From Symbiodinium microadriaticum (lineage: Eukaryota; Sar; Dinophyceae; Suessiales; Symbiodiniaceae): a stretch of 64,000 nt of DNA. Under the pieces are notes generated by a model, which was not told the DNA's origin, did no database searches, and saw only the letters and a program-made list of their open reading frames with translations. The first letter of the stretch is position 1. Each line of letters opens with the position of its first letter. The stretch is from the NCBI GenBank assembly GCA_001939145.1, contig LSRX01001115.1, forward strand, positions 153,055-217,054, in the 5' to 3' direction. Shown one piece after another: positions 53,128 to 62,669 of this stretch. Both the position numbers and the translations under genes were made by a program.

Positions 53128-53751
53128 CAGGCAACAGGAGCAGAGCGGTCCAGCTCTACCCCCCGCGCGCGAGCGCGCTCCTGCGGTTCGAGGAAGGAGC
53201 AGCCCCCCGTCCGGTTCACGGAAGGGAGCTCAGCTGTACGGTTTGGGAGCGGGTAACCAGATTTGTTTCCCGGGGGAATCAAATAAATCATATACAGCAG
53301 GCAAACAAACTAAGCGCAGCACCATCTGGTTCATCCTCTCCCGCAGCAAGGAAAGGACAGGTATGGTTAGAGGGGCGTTGAAAAGAATGAGTTTGCCTGA
53401 GAAGAGCCAGACGTATGGCTCGTTTAAAGATTTCGCTCCCCCGCCTCTGTCCAAATTACTTATTGTCAAGTTACTCAAGGTGGATCGAAGCATGCACTCA
53501 CGGAATGGATCAGATTGCCATTCGAAAAGAAATACATTAGAGGATTGAGGTACTTGGTCCCCTTCCAAACGCGGAGCGCAACAGCTAGGCTCACAAGCAA
53601 ACATCCCCCCTCTTTAAAGTACAGAAAGTTCATAAAACGGCTCTCCCCCTTTGTGCTGCGTAAGGAAGGTGATGTACGGGCAGGTGCCTGAGCTGTACAT
53701 TGCTGAAGCAAAGGATTAGATAGACAAAATGTCCCCCGACTCACTTATGGC
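53128..53751. other. Region rich in G5/C5 runs, coding status unclear
   Basis: A plus-strand ORF of 179 codons spans 53009-53548 and minus-strand ORFs overlap it. C5-C6 runs recur every 30-100 bases as in the adjoining disrupted gene. I cannot decide on a frame. Confidence 0.3.
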
Positions 53752-54852
53752 TCACTTCTGGTTCTGTCGGTTGTAGTCCCCCTTCTTCACGTCGTCTGGC
53801 CATATGCGCTTGCACTTGACGGATAGCGTTCTGCAAGGTTTGCTGACTCCCCCCAAGTGTACTGTGCTGTCTGGGAGCTGCTTTGGGCTCACTTGGGCGT
53901 TGGCCGAGGATGCCAACACTTTCCCCCCTGTCTGAGGGACGGCCTTTCTCCCCTCAGGGCCAGGAGAGAATGCTCCCCCGGTCGCTGCCAGCTGCTGTGT
54001 TTGTCGGCTCCAGGTTCTCCTCAACGTCTTGGGTATCATCCCCCCAATCGGGGATGCTATCTTCGTCTTCATCACGATCCTTTGTCACACGCTGTTCTGG
54101 TTGTGCCTTCGCTTTCTTCGGAAGCTGCTCTGGCACCTGTGTCGTGCCCGCCTTTGTCGCAGGTCTCTTTCTTTTCCCCCGCCGTTGAGACTGTTCAGGT
54201 ACTTCCGTTGTCACACGCTCGGCTCCTCCCCCCTGGCTCGTTTGCTCCGGCATACTTGTCATGTCCCCCTTTAGCTTGGTTGTGATCCTTCTTTGGACCT
54301 TGCGTGCTCTCTTGGGGAGCTTGGCGGCTTTCTCGGGGAAGCGCATGACAAACACTCTGCTTTCATCCGCTATTCGAGGCATGTACTTGTCGGTGGCGGG
54401 TGAGCTTGTCCGCATAGTCCCCCAACTTGCAGCGGGCAACGTGCCTGACACGATATCGCACGTAAGCTCTTTCCTGAGTCTTGTTGAGGATTTCCTCCGT
54501 GGGCTTTACATAGTTCCCCTTCAGCTCGTCATGTTGAATCTCCAAGTTAGCCCATTGATCCAAGCTCGGGTCTGGATCAAACTGAAAGTGTAGTCCCCCT
54601 TTCGTCCTGAAGAGGACTTTCTCCAGCTCGGCTTCGCGGCAGTAGCGGCAGCGTTCGTGGTTCGCCCCGGTGCGGCATCATTCTGCCGTGGTCGGGCCGG
54701 GTTCGGGCCTGAAGCTTGCCCGGTCACCCCATGTAGACGGCACTGTGAGTCGGAACTCTCGTGGCTTTTCCGAAAGCCAGTTTGGCACATCCCCTCAGCA
54801 TAGCGGCACAACTTGCAAACTTTTTCTCCCCTCCCAGCCATGTTGCACGTAG
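53752..54852 (-). pseudogene. Lys/Glu-rich coding region with frame changes near G-runs
   Basis: Protein-like sequence runs along the minus strand but switches frame. Segment 1 (about 54852-54670) has VCKLCRYAEGMCQTGF with Cys/His spacing like a zinc knuckle. Segment 2 (to about 54417) reads ERCRYCREAELEKVLFRTKG, FDPDPSLDQWANLEIQHDEL and GNYVKPTEEILNKTQERAYV. Segment 3 (to about 53975) reads YMPRIADESRVFVMRFPEK, RARKVQRRITTKLKGDM and DEDEDSIPDWGDDTQDVEE. Segment 4 ends KCKRIWPDDVKKGDYNRQN and stop. The 2-to-3 and 3-to-4 switches each fall at or near a GGGGG run where one G fewer would keep a single frame. The 1-to-2 switch needs one added base near GGGG. Assembly homopolymer errors, a decaying gene or unusual expression are all possible. 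No family is recognised. 'Pseudogene' is a provisional label. Confidence 0.45.
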
Positions 54853-55283
54853 GTGTTCTTTGCTATCTCGCGCTTCTTGACCCAAGTCACGATCTGGTAG
54901 GCGATGGGCTCCCTCACTTGGAGTATTGCACGGAGTCCTAACGAAGGCGATACGGGGCCACTGAAGCAGAAATGCGTCGGATATGTTTGCTCAAGCACCG
55001 CTGGAGGCAAACAGAAGGGCTCCCCCAGGGCAAGCCCCAGGTCAACCCTCTGTCTCCCCCCCCGATGCAAGGAGGTGGAACAGACTGCCAAGCAAAGGTG
55101 CAGCACTTGAGCCAAAATCTGTCTCCCTCTCTCTCGCTCTCGACTCTCTGTCTTTCTTGCTCTCCATTGCTTGAGGAGCCTCGCAAACCGGTATGCGTGC
55201 TGCTGCCTGCGGAAAGAGCTGGAACAGCAACACACACTTGGACACTGCTGAAGATGAATGTCGAGATGCGAGGTCTTTCATTC
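54853..55283. other. Spacer with CT-rich tract
   Basis: C-runs (55020-55025, 55055-55062) and a CTCTCTCTCGCTCTCG tract near 55125-55145 occur. The minus ORF at 54795-55235 may include upstream coding sequence of the disrupted gene (YQIVTWVKKREIAKNTYV), but this is uncertain. Confidence 0.35.
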
Positions 55284-55646
55284 CTTTGTGTATATTATAT
55301 ATATATATATATTTATATATATATTTATATTTATATTTATATTTATATTTATATTTATATTTATATTTATATTTATATNNNNNNNNNNNNNNNNNNNNNN
55401 NNNNNNNNNNNNNNNNNNNNNNNNNNNNNNNNNNNNNNNNNNNNNNNNNNNNNNNNNNNNNNNNNNNNNNNNNNNNNNNNNNNNNNNNNNNNNNNNNNNN
55501 NNNNNNNNNNNNNNNNNNNNNNNNNNNNNNNNNNNNNNNNNNNNNNNNNNNNNNNNNNNNNNNNNNNNNNNNNNNNNNNNNNNNNNNNNNNNNNNNNNNN
55601 NNNNNNNNNNNNNNNNNNNNNNNNNNNNNNNNNNNNNNNNNNNTAT

Positions 55647-55685
<39 letters not shown>

Positions 55686-55753
55686 TTATATATATATATA
55701 TGTATATATTTATGTATATATGTTATAAATATATATATATATATATATATCTG
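55284..55753. repeat. TA/TTTATA microsatellite containing the assembly gap
   Basis: (TA)n at 55290-55310 passes into (TTTATA)n to 55378. After the gap, TATA/TATATTTA/TATG repeats continue to 55751. The true array length is unknown. Confidence 0.95.
55379..55643. other. Assembly gap (265 N)
   Basis: An unbroken run of N inside the TA-rich microsatellite. Translated ORFs crossing it are meaningless. Confidence 0.99.
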
Positions 55754-56197
55754 TCTCTATTGAAGGGAAAGATGTGGACGCAGCCTCCTTCCTGCTCCTA
55801 AGAAAATATCTCCCGGAGGAACTATGCCCGGCCGGAGTTCTCCAACTCGACGTGACAGAAATGAAGTAGCATTATCTCATGGAACTCCCCGACCGCACTT
55901 TGCAACACCGTTCATTGTTTGTCGAACAGGCTCCGGGAAAGAGGGCAACATGAATAGACGCTCCATCTGAACCTGAATTCCCCATCGCTGCTCCACCCCA
56001 CTCCAAAGAGTTGGGCCGAGTTCGAGGGGAGGCTTGTTCGAGTTCTCGGTGGCCACTACTGTGCTGGGCAGTGGGCCTGATTCCAAGTAAGCAGGTCATG
56101 CGTGAGTTCTGGAAATGTTTTTCCCCGGACCATGCAGCCTGGGTAGCCATGCTCGACCAGCTTGCGGTTGACGTAAATTAAATGAACCCAGGCTTCA

Positions 56198-56222
56198 CCC
56201 CCCCCCCCCCCCCCCCCCCCCC
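56198..56222. repeat. Homopolymer C25
   Basis: Twenty-five consecutive C, followed by GCCCGCG. On the minus strand this is a G25 run capable of forming G-quadruplexes. It is prone to length error in sequencing. Confidence 0.95.
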
Positions 56223-56422
56223 GCCCGCGTGACAGGGCAGACAACTCAACACCCATGTCGCTCCTTCTGCTCGTTGAGCACTGCTAAATCTCTATAGTCT
56301 TGTCTGGCTTTCTTTGATCCCCTTTTTGTCATTTCAAGCTCGCGACTTCACAAAACCCGCTTCCTATCGAAGCTGTGTCGATCTCCCGTGCTGAACTGCA
56401 TCTCAAACTGGGGTGATCGGCT

Positions 56423-57385
56423 TCATAGCGAGCTCTGCAAGCGGACTCCGGTCCGGGTCCGGCTAGAGCTGAGTGGAGGGCGTTTGCCAGGCGCTGGTCG
56501 TAGTCCTGTACCAGAGTGACGAAGTCGGCCAGGCTGCCTCAAGGAGCTCGCGTTGGCAGCAAGTTGACGGCAAGTAACAGCCGAGTTGCAGCCGTACTCT
56601 TCAACGGTTGCACCCAGGCAATCACTAGTCCAAGTGCTTCCGGATTGAGCCATGTTGATTACCTTGTGCTGCAGAAACATTCCACGCCTCGACTGGACCC
56701 TCGCAAACATCACGCCACTGTGGCGCGGGCATCGCAAACTGAACCCGACTGTCGAAAGCGCCGGCACATGAAACGGTTCTGACTCCTCAGATCCTGTAGG
56801 GACAGTGGAGCAAGGACAGAATGCACTGTCCATTGAAACTTCTGCACGAGGCCTGCTTGAGATCCATGAACCGAGAGGCCGCCGCCTTCGTTCGTCGCTG
56901 TTCAGGGAAAGAAGTATGACAAGAATTGCCTTGCCACCCAGTGCATCCGGCAGTTCATGCACTGAGCCCCTGGCACAGTACTGCGCATTCGGATCAGGAG
57001 CTGTAAATCCCTGATACACCAAGCCGAGACATGCCAGATAACGACATACGACGACCCGATCTGGCTTCGGCCGGAATTCAGAGCAAAAACACTTTGGCAG
57101 TGCAAGGCAGCACAAGGCACGGCGGGAGGGCAACAGGGCAGCGCAAGGCAGCACAGGGAGGAACAAGGCAGCGCAGCGCTGTGCAGAGCAGTGTAGTGTA
57201 GGGCAGAATTGCAAGGTTCCTTGCCGCCTAGAGGCTGTGCACACAACCTGCTTCGCACAGGTGGTCGGGCTGTAGTCAAGGATGCCCCCATAGCCCTCCA
57301 AACCTCCCAGGAGTCTGGGGCATCGACCGAGCCTGTTTTCACAAATCCCCCCAACATCCCGAACCTTCTGAGCAAGGCACGGCAA
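56423..57385 (-). CDS. Long ORF with possible true exons, unknown protein
   Basis: A 320-codon minus-strand frame includes protein-like pieces: GFTAPDPNAQYCARGSVHEL with PDALGGKAILVILLSL near 57015-56900, and TVEEYGCNSAVTCRQLAANA near 56620-56540. A GC donor may follow the latter (CTTGAG|GCAGCC). After it another frame reads SLADFVTLVQDYDQRLANAL. Between them the frame is Cys/Leu-rich and looks non-coding, partly from a GCAGCGCAAGGCAGCAC-type tandem repeat (57115-57190). It is probably a multi-exon gene rather than one exon. Confidence 0.35.
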   Translation of the reverse strand: MPCLAQKVRDVGGICENRLGRCPRLLGGLEGYGGILDYSPTTCAKQVVCTASRRQGTLQFCPTLHCSAQRCAALFLPVLPCAALLPSRRALCCLALPKCFCSEFRPKPDRVVVCRYLACLGLVYQGFTAPDPNAQYCARGSVHELPDALGGKAILVILLSLNSDERRRRPLGSWISSRPRAEVSMDSAFCPCSTVPTGSEESEPFHVPALSTVGFSLRCPRHSGVMFARVQSRRGMFLQHKVINMAQSGSTWTSDCLGATVEEYGCNSAVTCRQLAANASSLRQPGRLRHSGTGLRPAPGKRPPLSSSRTRTGVRLQSSL

Positions 57386-57671
57386 CAGCTGAACTCTGAG
57401 GATGCAGTCAGAGTCAGCAAGGACATGCTGTCAAGCAGCTGACTGCCAGGGTAAAGTCGACAATGCCATCCCTGGGATGGGCTTGCTTTCGAACTGGCGA
57501 CTTCACTGTTGGACAGTCATAATGTAAACTGCGCAGCAATGCACCATGCAAACAAGTCTCGTCGTGGTACCCTCTTGTGGGAGGGAGTAGCCAGTTGGCA
57601 CCGTGAAGCTGGTGCCTCAGAAATCGGCCTCTCATTGAAACTTCCTGCAATATCCCTGCTTGCTCTCCAAG

Positions 57672-57929
57672 GCACAGGAAGCGGAAGAGGCAATGTATGG
57701 GGCGAGATTGGTGTTTCCCAACATGGGCTGGCAGCGATTCGCAACACAGGTCAAGGAGAAGGATCCTGATTCAGCCAAGGGAGGCCTGGTAGTCTGGGTT
57801 GCTCCCAATCGACTGCTGAGGAAACCTGCAGAGCGAGCCGCTCGAAAGCTTCAACTGCTTGGCAGAACGCTCGAAGCAGTACACTCTACAGGCACCACAG
57901 CTCGGCACCAACATTCGGCATTGCGCTAG
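57672..57929 (+). CDS. Probable 3' exon on the plus strand
   Basis: After acceptor CTCTCCAAG|GCA the frame reads AQEAEEAMYGARLVFPNMG, WQRFATQVKEKDPDSAKGG, then LVVWVAPNRLLRKPAERAA and RKLQLLGRTLEAVHS, ending at TAG (57927-57929). Composition is clearly protein-like, with helix then strand-like VVWVAPN. An upstream plus-strand segment at 57345-57442 (NIPNLLSKARQQLNSEDAV) may belong to the same gene. This is one of few plus-strand coding signals in the window. Family not recognised. Confidence 0.48.
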   Translation, partial: AQEAEEAMYGARLVFPNMGWQRFATQVKEKDPDSAKGGLVVWVAPNRLLRKPAERAARKLQLLGRTLEAVHSTGTTARHQHSALR

Positions 57930-58990
57930 CAACGTTGTTCACAGCTTACCCTTTCGGAGACAGTGTTCATACAACGTTGTGGCGGAGTGCCACCGGTTTC
58001 CTTCATTTCTCTAGTTTTATCAAGTTCTCTGGTTCCGCTGACTTCCGAGGTTGCTACGGCATACACTTGGTTGCATTTCGTGCCTGTTCTCCCTGAATGA
58101 CTTTGCACATCTTTGTGGCTAAGGACGTACTAGAGGAATGAACACTTCCGGGGCAATTCGGAGTGCAACTGACCGCGACAACTCACAACACCGAGGCGGC
58201 AACATGCGGGAACATGAAAACAACGACGCGGGCAGAATGATGTCGTCGCATGACCAGAAGTCGCACTGCAACTGAAAGCAATCTGGCACACTTGTGCCAC
58301 TTCCAGCAGCTCGCATATTTCATACTCTCTTAGCTGAAACTCCAGGAACCCCTACACGTCAACATCAAGCACAGACCGTAATTGGCGTTGGTTGTTCAAT
58401 ACCAACGGCCAGGAGCCTGTAGACTCTAAGTGCAGCTGGGCAGCATCATTGCATCCAACGGAACATCCCGCCTAGGTCACAAGAAGTCTTACAGCAGCCG
58501 GCCCGGGGACCCTGCAGGAAAGGCCGCCACAGCATCTGTGTCAGCTTCGTAACCTGACAAACCCGAGCTTTGACACAGCTGGGAATCTCAAAGAGGCCCG
58601 GGCCGCCAGGCCTCAGTGGAACTGGCAAGACTCGAACTGGGAGCGTTCCTCGGATTTGGCTGGCGAAGTCTTCCGGGAAACACCAGAGAAGCCGCTGTCA
58701 AAAGAAGCAACACTGCGGCAGTCTTTGAGCTGTTGAAGCAGGCATCCCGAGCTGATCAAATTGGGTCGTGATCTGCGCCTGTCACTGCAAGTTGGACTAA
58801 GTAGGTCTATCCCAGAGTTCCGACTGAGATGCGTGTTTTCCGGAAATCTGGCATGCCTGTGTTTGCACCACCAGCTTGTTGTACATGGTGACTTGATTGC
58901 CGTTCTCTTCGATCGTAATGAGATCGAGGAGCCTTCACATCCAGAACAGGCTTCCCAAACGAAGCAATATGAGACTGCCCGGCGCCTGGG
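57930..58990. other. Spacer or intronic, no supported gene
   Basis: Competing ORFs of 60-80 codons on both strands. No repeats of note. Confidence 0.3.
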
Positions 58991-59128
58991 GTTGGCAGTG
59001 GAGTTCTGAATGCACTGGTCAATCATGGACCCCATCATGTCGCCTTGGGTGCACGTCAGACTTCTGCCAAGGACTGTCATGGCAATGGCCATGAGAGTGG
59101 CTTGCAGGCCTTTCTGCTTGTGCAGCAT
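58991..59128 (-). CDS. Possible exon starting at ATG
   Basis: From ATG at 59126-59128 the frame reads MLHKQKGLQATLMAIAMTV, then LGRSLTCTQGDMMGSMIDQC and IQNST. A short hydrophobic stretch resembles a signal or membrane segment. It may instead be a downstream exon of the membrane-protein gene to its right. The frame continues to 58613 with lower quality. Confidence 0.33.
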
Positions 59129-59454
59129 GTCTCAAGCAGTCCATGCTCCGGGGAATGCAACGGCTCATCAGCTTTTGCCAAGAGGCCGGTAGGACCGGCA
59201 ATCTCAATCTCCAATGCTCCAGAGATATCCGTGATCATTTGGCCTCATCACCACACGTCAGAACGCTCGGAGCTTGCCGGTCAGCCTAATCCTTGCACCC
59301 TTCGCCACGAAAGTCACAACTTCAGACTACGATCCTGACTAACGAGCCAACTGCCAGCAATGAAGCGATCTTGTATCACGGCATATTCGTTTCTAAGGTG
59401 ACTGTTGCAGTTCCAGTTGTAGTCGTTGCTGCTACTGTTGCCGCTCTTGCTGTT

Positions 59455-59760
59455 GCAATTCTTCTCCAGTTCGTTCGTTCGTTCGTTTCGTTCGTTCTTT
59501 GATTCATTCCATTCATGTGCTCTTTGTTTCTTTCCCGTATGCCTTTGCTTATGTAGTTGTGTAGTTCGGTCGTTCCTTTCTTTATTTCTGCCCCTCTTTC
59601 ACTAGTGCAGCGGCTGAATCGTTCATTGATTCATTCGTTCATCATTGCATTTGTTCATCATACTTTCATTCTTTCCTTCTTTCAATCGTTTGTGCATTGG
59701 TTAGATTCGGTCCGTCCGCAAGTCAGTCAGTCCGTCCATCAGTCAATCGTTCATGCACAT
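59455..59760. repeat. GTTC/ATTC/GTCC tetranucleotide low-complexity field
   Basis: TTCGTTCGTTCGTTTCGTTC and related CATTCATTC, CGTTCATC and CAGTCAGTCCGTCC words recur over 300 bases. On the minus strand it could lie in an intron of the flanking membrane-protein gene. Confidence 0.75.
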
Positions 59761-59999
59761 GTCTACTGCGTCTGCTCCCCGAGTTTATGCAAATCTTCTC
59801 TAGACTCAAATGTAATGGCCACGTATGTGTGTGTCACTCACGGTTACGAGTTGCTTCATATACTGTGCTTCTTTCGTGTCTCGAGAGTTTCCTCGTCTCT
59901 TTTTGAAAAGCTGGTGGCATCGGTTGATGCCCGACTTCTGCTTTCATCTATCATCCATCTGCCATTGGTCCATTCAAAAGAGCCTCCAGTGATTCTGTT

Positions 60000-60740
60000 T
60001 CCTCGCCTTGCAGCGACGCCTCAATACTACGATACGCGAAGTTCCTGCAGTTCGAATGACGGTGGAAAAGACACTGTCTAGGAGCAGGGAGTGGCAAGAA
60101 GAGATGGCGCAAACTAGGACGCTGGCTGTTGATATCCTCCATTATCAGGCACATGGAGGATAGTGGTACGGCCAAAATCAGTAGGATACCACCCAGGAAG
60201 AAGGCCAACATCGTGTAGTAGCAGCCTGGAAGTGCCAAGGTAGGGAGGGGTTCTCAGACGTCTCTCTGATCGGAACCAATGTCTACCCCGAAGATCGAAG
60301 CTCCAAGACGACAGATCCAGATCATCATGCAATTCTAAAGGGATCTGTTGGTCAGTGAAGAACTGCAGCTGCTTGTGGTGCAGACCCGTAGCCGCAGCAC
60401 CAAGTGCAGCATGCGCATCGGTACGTCCACGGACTGCTCACCGGTTCTCCACTGTCATCGCTTCCTCAGTGCTGCATCAGCTGCCTTATACGTGAAAGAG
60501 GGTTCGCCAGTCTGCAACAAACACGAAGAAGCCGCATAGAAGACCCGAGCAGCGACGCGTGTCGCAGCACATCCACACCAGAACGGCAATGATCGCGCAA
60601 GCTGCAATAGCCAATGCCAGACCTTGGATGTGAAGGCGAGTGCACTGTGGAACGGTCTCTACACCGCAGACCAAATTGCTGCGCAAGGAACCAATCATGA
60701 ACACGCTGGCCACTGTCCTCAGGCCACAATCCAAAGACAG
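60000..60740 (-). CDS. Membrane protein exons (at least two transmembrane helices)
   Basis: Three minus-strand exons are visible. Near 60690-60550: CTRLHIQGLALAIAACAIIA followed by VLVWMCCDTRR, a membrane helix with positive end. Near 60405-60287: LGAAATGLHHKQLQFFTDQQ, then IPLELHDDLDLSSWSFDLRG with donor CGGG|GTAGAC. From 60225 after CTTCCAG: CYYTMLAFFLGGILLILAV, then PLSSMCLIMEDINSQRPSL, a second helix. Helix-loop-helix order and Cys-rich helix ends resemble tweety/prominin-like proteins in a general way, which is a guess. The exons at 62131-62540 on the same strand may be the upstream part. Confidence 0.52.
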
Positions 60741-61713
60741 TCAAAGACCTCCCTAGTCCTAGTCTTCGACACGCCTGACATGCGCTACTGTGAGCAGACA
60801 GATGCTCCAGAGAAGGTATCGTCTATATATATATATATATATATACACATATATATATATATATATACATGTATATACTACGTCATGCGACCATGAAACC
60901 CGTTGGCATTCATCTGGTCAGACAGCGTTTCCATCAAAGTGTCCTCGGCGACTGCCGGTGTTCAGGCAGCTAAACAAAGGAGCAGCAAGGGGTCGCCAAA
61001 AGAGCCACAAACGGTCCTCCACGAAGGGAGTGAAGCTTGACTTAATGGTCGTCTTCAGCTCGACTAGTGGAGCAGTCGCCTGGAAGCGGCTCAACGTTTA
61101 GAAAAGCCATGGAGGCAAGGGCATCTCATACGGTAAAACCCCTCAGCGAGGAAAGGTAAACTCTGGGAAACCACATGGAGGCTCTTCACGGGAAGGAACC
61201 AAGGAACCTCTACTCAACTCTCTAGGGTTTAGGGGCACCTATCATCCGATGCACTCGCTCTCTTTCGGTCACAACGGGTCCCACGGCTCACGCGCGACCT
61301 TGTTTCTGGCCGAGGCACGGTGCTCAGGGAGCTCCGAAGGCTGACCAAGCTGCCTTGCACAGCAACCGTGTTGTCCGCACGAGACGTCGTAACTCAAGCC
61401 AGGGAACTTCCCGAGAGCTGGTTGTCCACCTCAACACGCGCTGCACTGAGTGCAGCAGCAGTGCCAGCAGAGACAGCGCTGCTCACCTTGCGGGGGCCCC
61501 CTCACTATACTCCACCATGCTGCTACTGGGAATTGACTGCGGTCCACTGTTCTGCCAAGAAGCATCGCTCAGCGTCGAGGCCAAAGGCCCGCAGGCCGCG
61601 CCTGGGAGCACATGTGATCCACTGGAGTACAGAATGAACATTTACGGTACATGCAGGCAAGAAAATCGAAAAGCAGCCCTAAGCCTCTGCTGGGGCCCGT
61701 ACACTCATGAAAT

Positions 61714-61896
61714 GTGCCCGTCGGCAACGTGTTCCGAGAGTCGCTCAACATCGCGCTGAGCAAATCCAACGTGGCCTCATGGAGTCTATGTGAAATCCTC
61801 ATCCACATCCAAGTTGCTGACAAGATTGGTTCTGTCAAACCATATTACCGCTCTGTCGTCTTCAAAACAAACTCAGTATCTTACGTAACTTGCTGA
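61714..61896 (+). CDS. Possible plus-strand exon
   Basis: The frame reads VPVGNVFRESLNIALSKSNV, ASWSLCEILIHIQVADKIGS, then VKPYYRSVVFKTNSVSYVTC and TGA. Protein-like, but a minus-strand frame overlapping it (LLSAMLSDSRNTLPTG) also has some merit, and plus-strand genes are rare here. Confidence 0.33.
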   Translation: MPVGNVFRESLNIALSKSNVASWSLCEILIHIQVADKIGSVKPYYRSVVFKTNSVSYVTC

Positions 61897-62130
61897 GCTG
61901 GAGAATCCTACTCAGCCTACTCAGCCCACTCAGCCTGAGGGAGGGCCCTGAAGGTCGCACTGAGAGACCAAGGCCAAGGTTCAGTCGCAACAGTGACGGA
62001 ATCGGTGATGTCCTTGCCACGGACGAAAGCGAAGTCCAAAGACACGCTGCAGGCACAGCACTTACGCCGTCCCTCGCGGGGCGGAAGCAGGGTGCGGGAT
62101 GGTACGGGGGGAAGCCGGGCCGGCTCCTGC

Positions 62131-62540
62131 CTGGGTGTCTAGCAAAATGCCTCGGAGGTCGTTGATGAACTGCGAGTTCTCGGCCAGGCTGCCTCGAGGC
62201 AAGCGACCGACGGTTGCGACGGGGCCTCCGCAGTTGCGGCCTTCGAGCTCGTCGAAGATGTTCAGCACAGGGATCAAGCCCAAGAAGTAAGGATCACTCT
62301 GTCCCTGGAAGGTGGCATTCACCTTGGGTGACAAGCAGAGTGCCAAGCAATTACAGGCCCAGTTGCAGACGAGCAGCCATTCGCGCCGCAGCGCAGTTTG
62401 TCACGTCGAACCCCTCCACAGCCTCGGGATTGGAATTTCGCCACATTCGTCCCCTATCAACAAACACAGCATCAACATTCACACAGGTGAAGCACGACAA
62501 AGACACAAAGGTTCCACCTTTGGATTTCAGGATAGCGGCC
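62131..62540 (-). CDS. Coding region of a membrane-associated protein with a frame change
   Basis: From acceptor CTCGAG|G at 62540 the frame reads AAILKSKGGTFVSLSCFTCV, NVDAVFVDRGRMWRNSNPEA and VEGFDVTNC. A second frame is better from about 62390: ALRREWLLVCNWACNCLAL, CLSPKVNATFQGQSDPYFLG, LIPVLNIFDELEGRNCGGPV and LAENSQFINDLRGILLDTQ. It ends at GC donor CACCCAG|GCAGG (62131). The two frames overlap at 62330-62390 with no intron of realistic length, so a short indel or tiny intron is implied. An alternative acceptor CACCCAAG|GTG at 62322 would give a 192-base, 64-codon exon. Family not recognised. Confidence 0.52.
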
Positions 62541-62669
62541 CTCGAGTAACCGCGTGTGGACAAGCTGGACAAGATCACCAGAGCCAAGACTACGCCTCCG
62601 ATCCTCGGGAATGAGCCGAGAAATTCTAGGTCGAACGGTGTCGAATGAACCGATGAGAAGCTTTCTCAG

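Noticed and set aside
53009-53548. 179-codon plus-strand ORF with Ser/Leu tract
   Set aside because: It begins in a CT microsatellite, and the adjoining minus-strand coding evidence is stronger. Left uncalled.
54972-55801. ORFs of 156-226 codons spanning the N gap
   Set aside because: They are made of undefined residues and Tyr/Ile repeats from TA microsatellite.
56423-57385. 320-codon minus-strand ORF as one complete protein
   Set aside because: Only parts are protein-like, and a GCAGCGCAAGGCAGCAC tandem stretch explains the Cys/Leu/Ala-rich middle. It is kept only as a low-confidence exon region.
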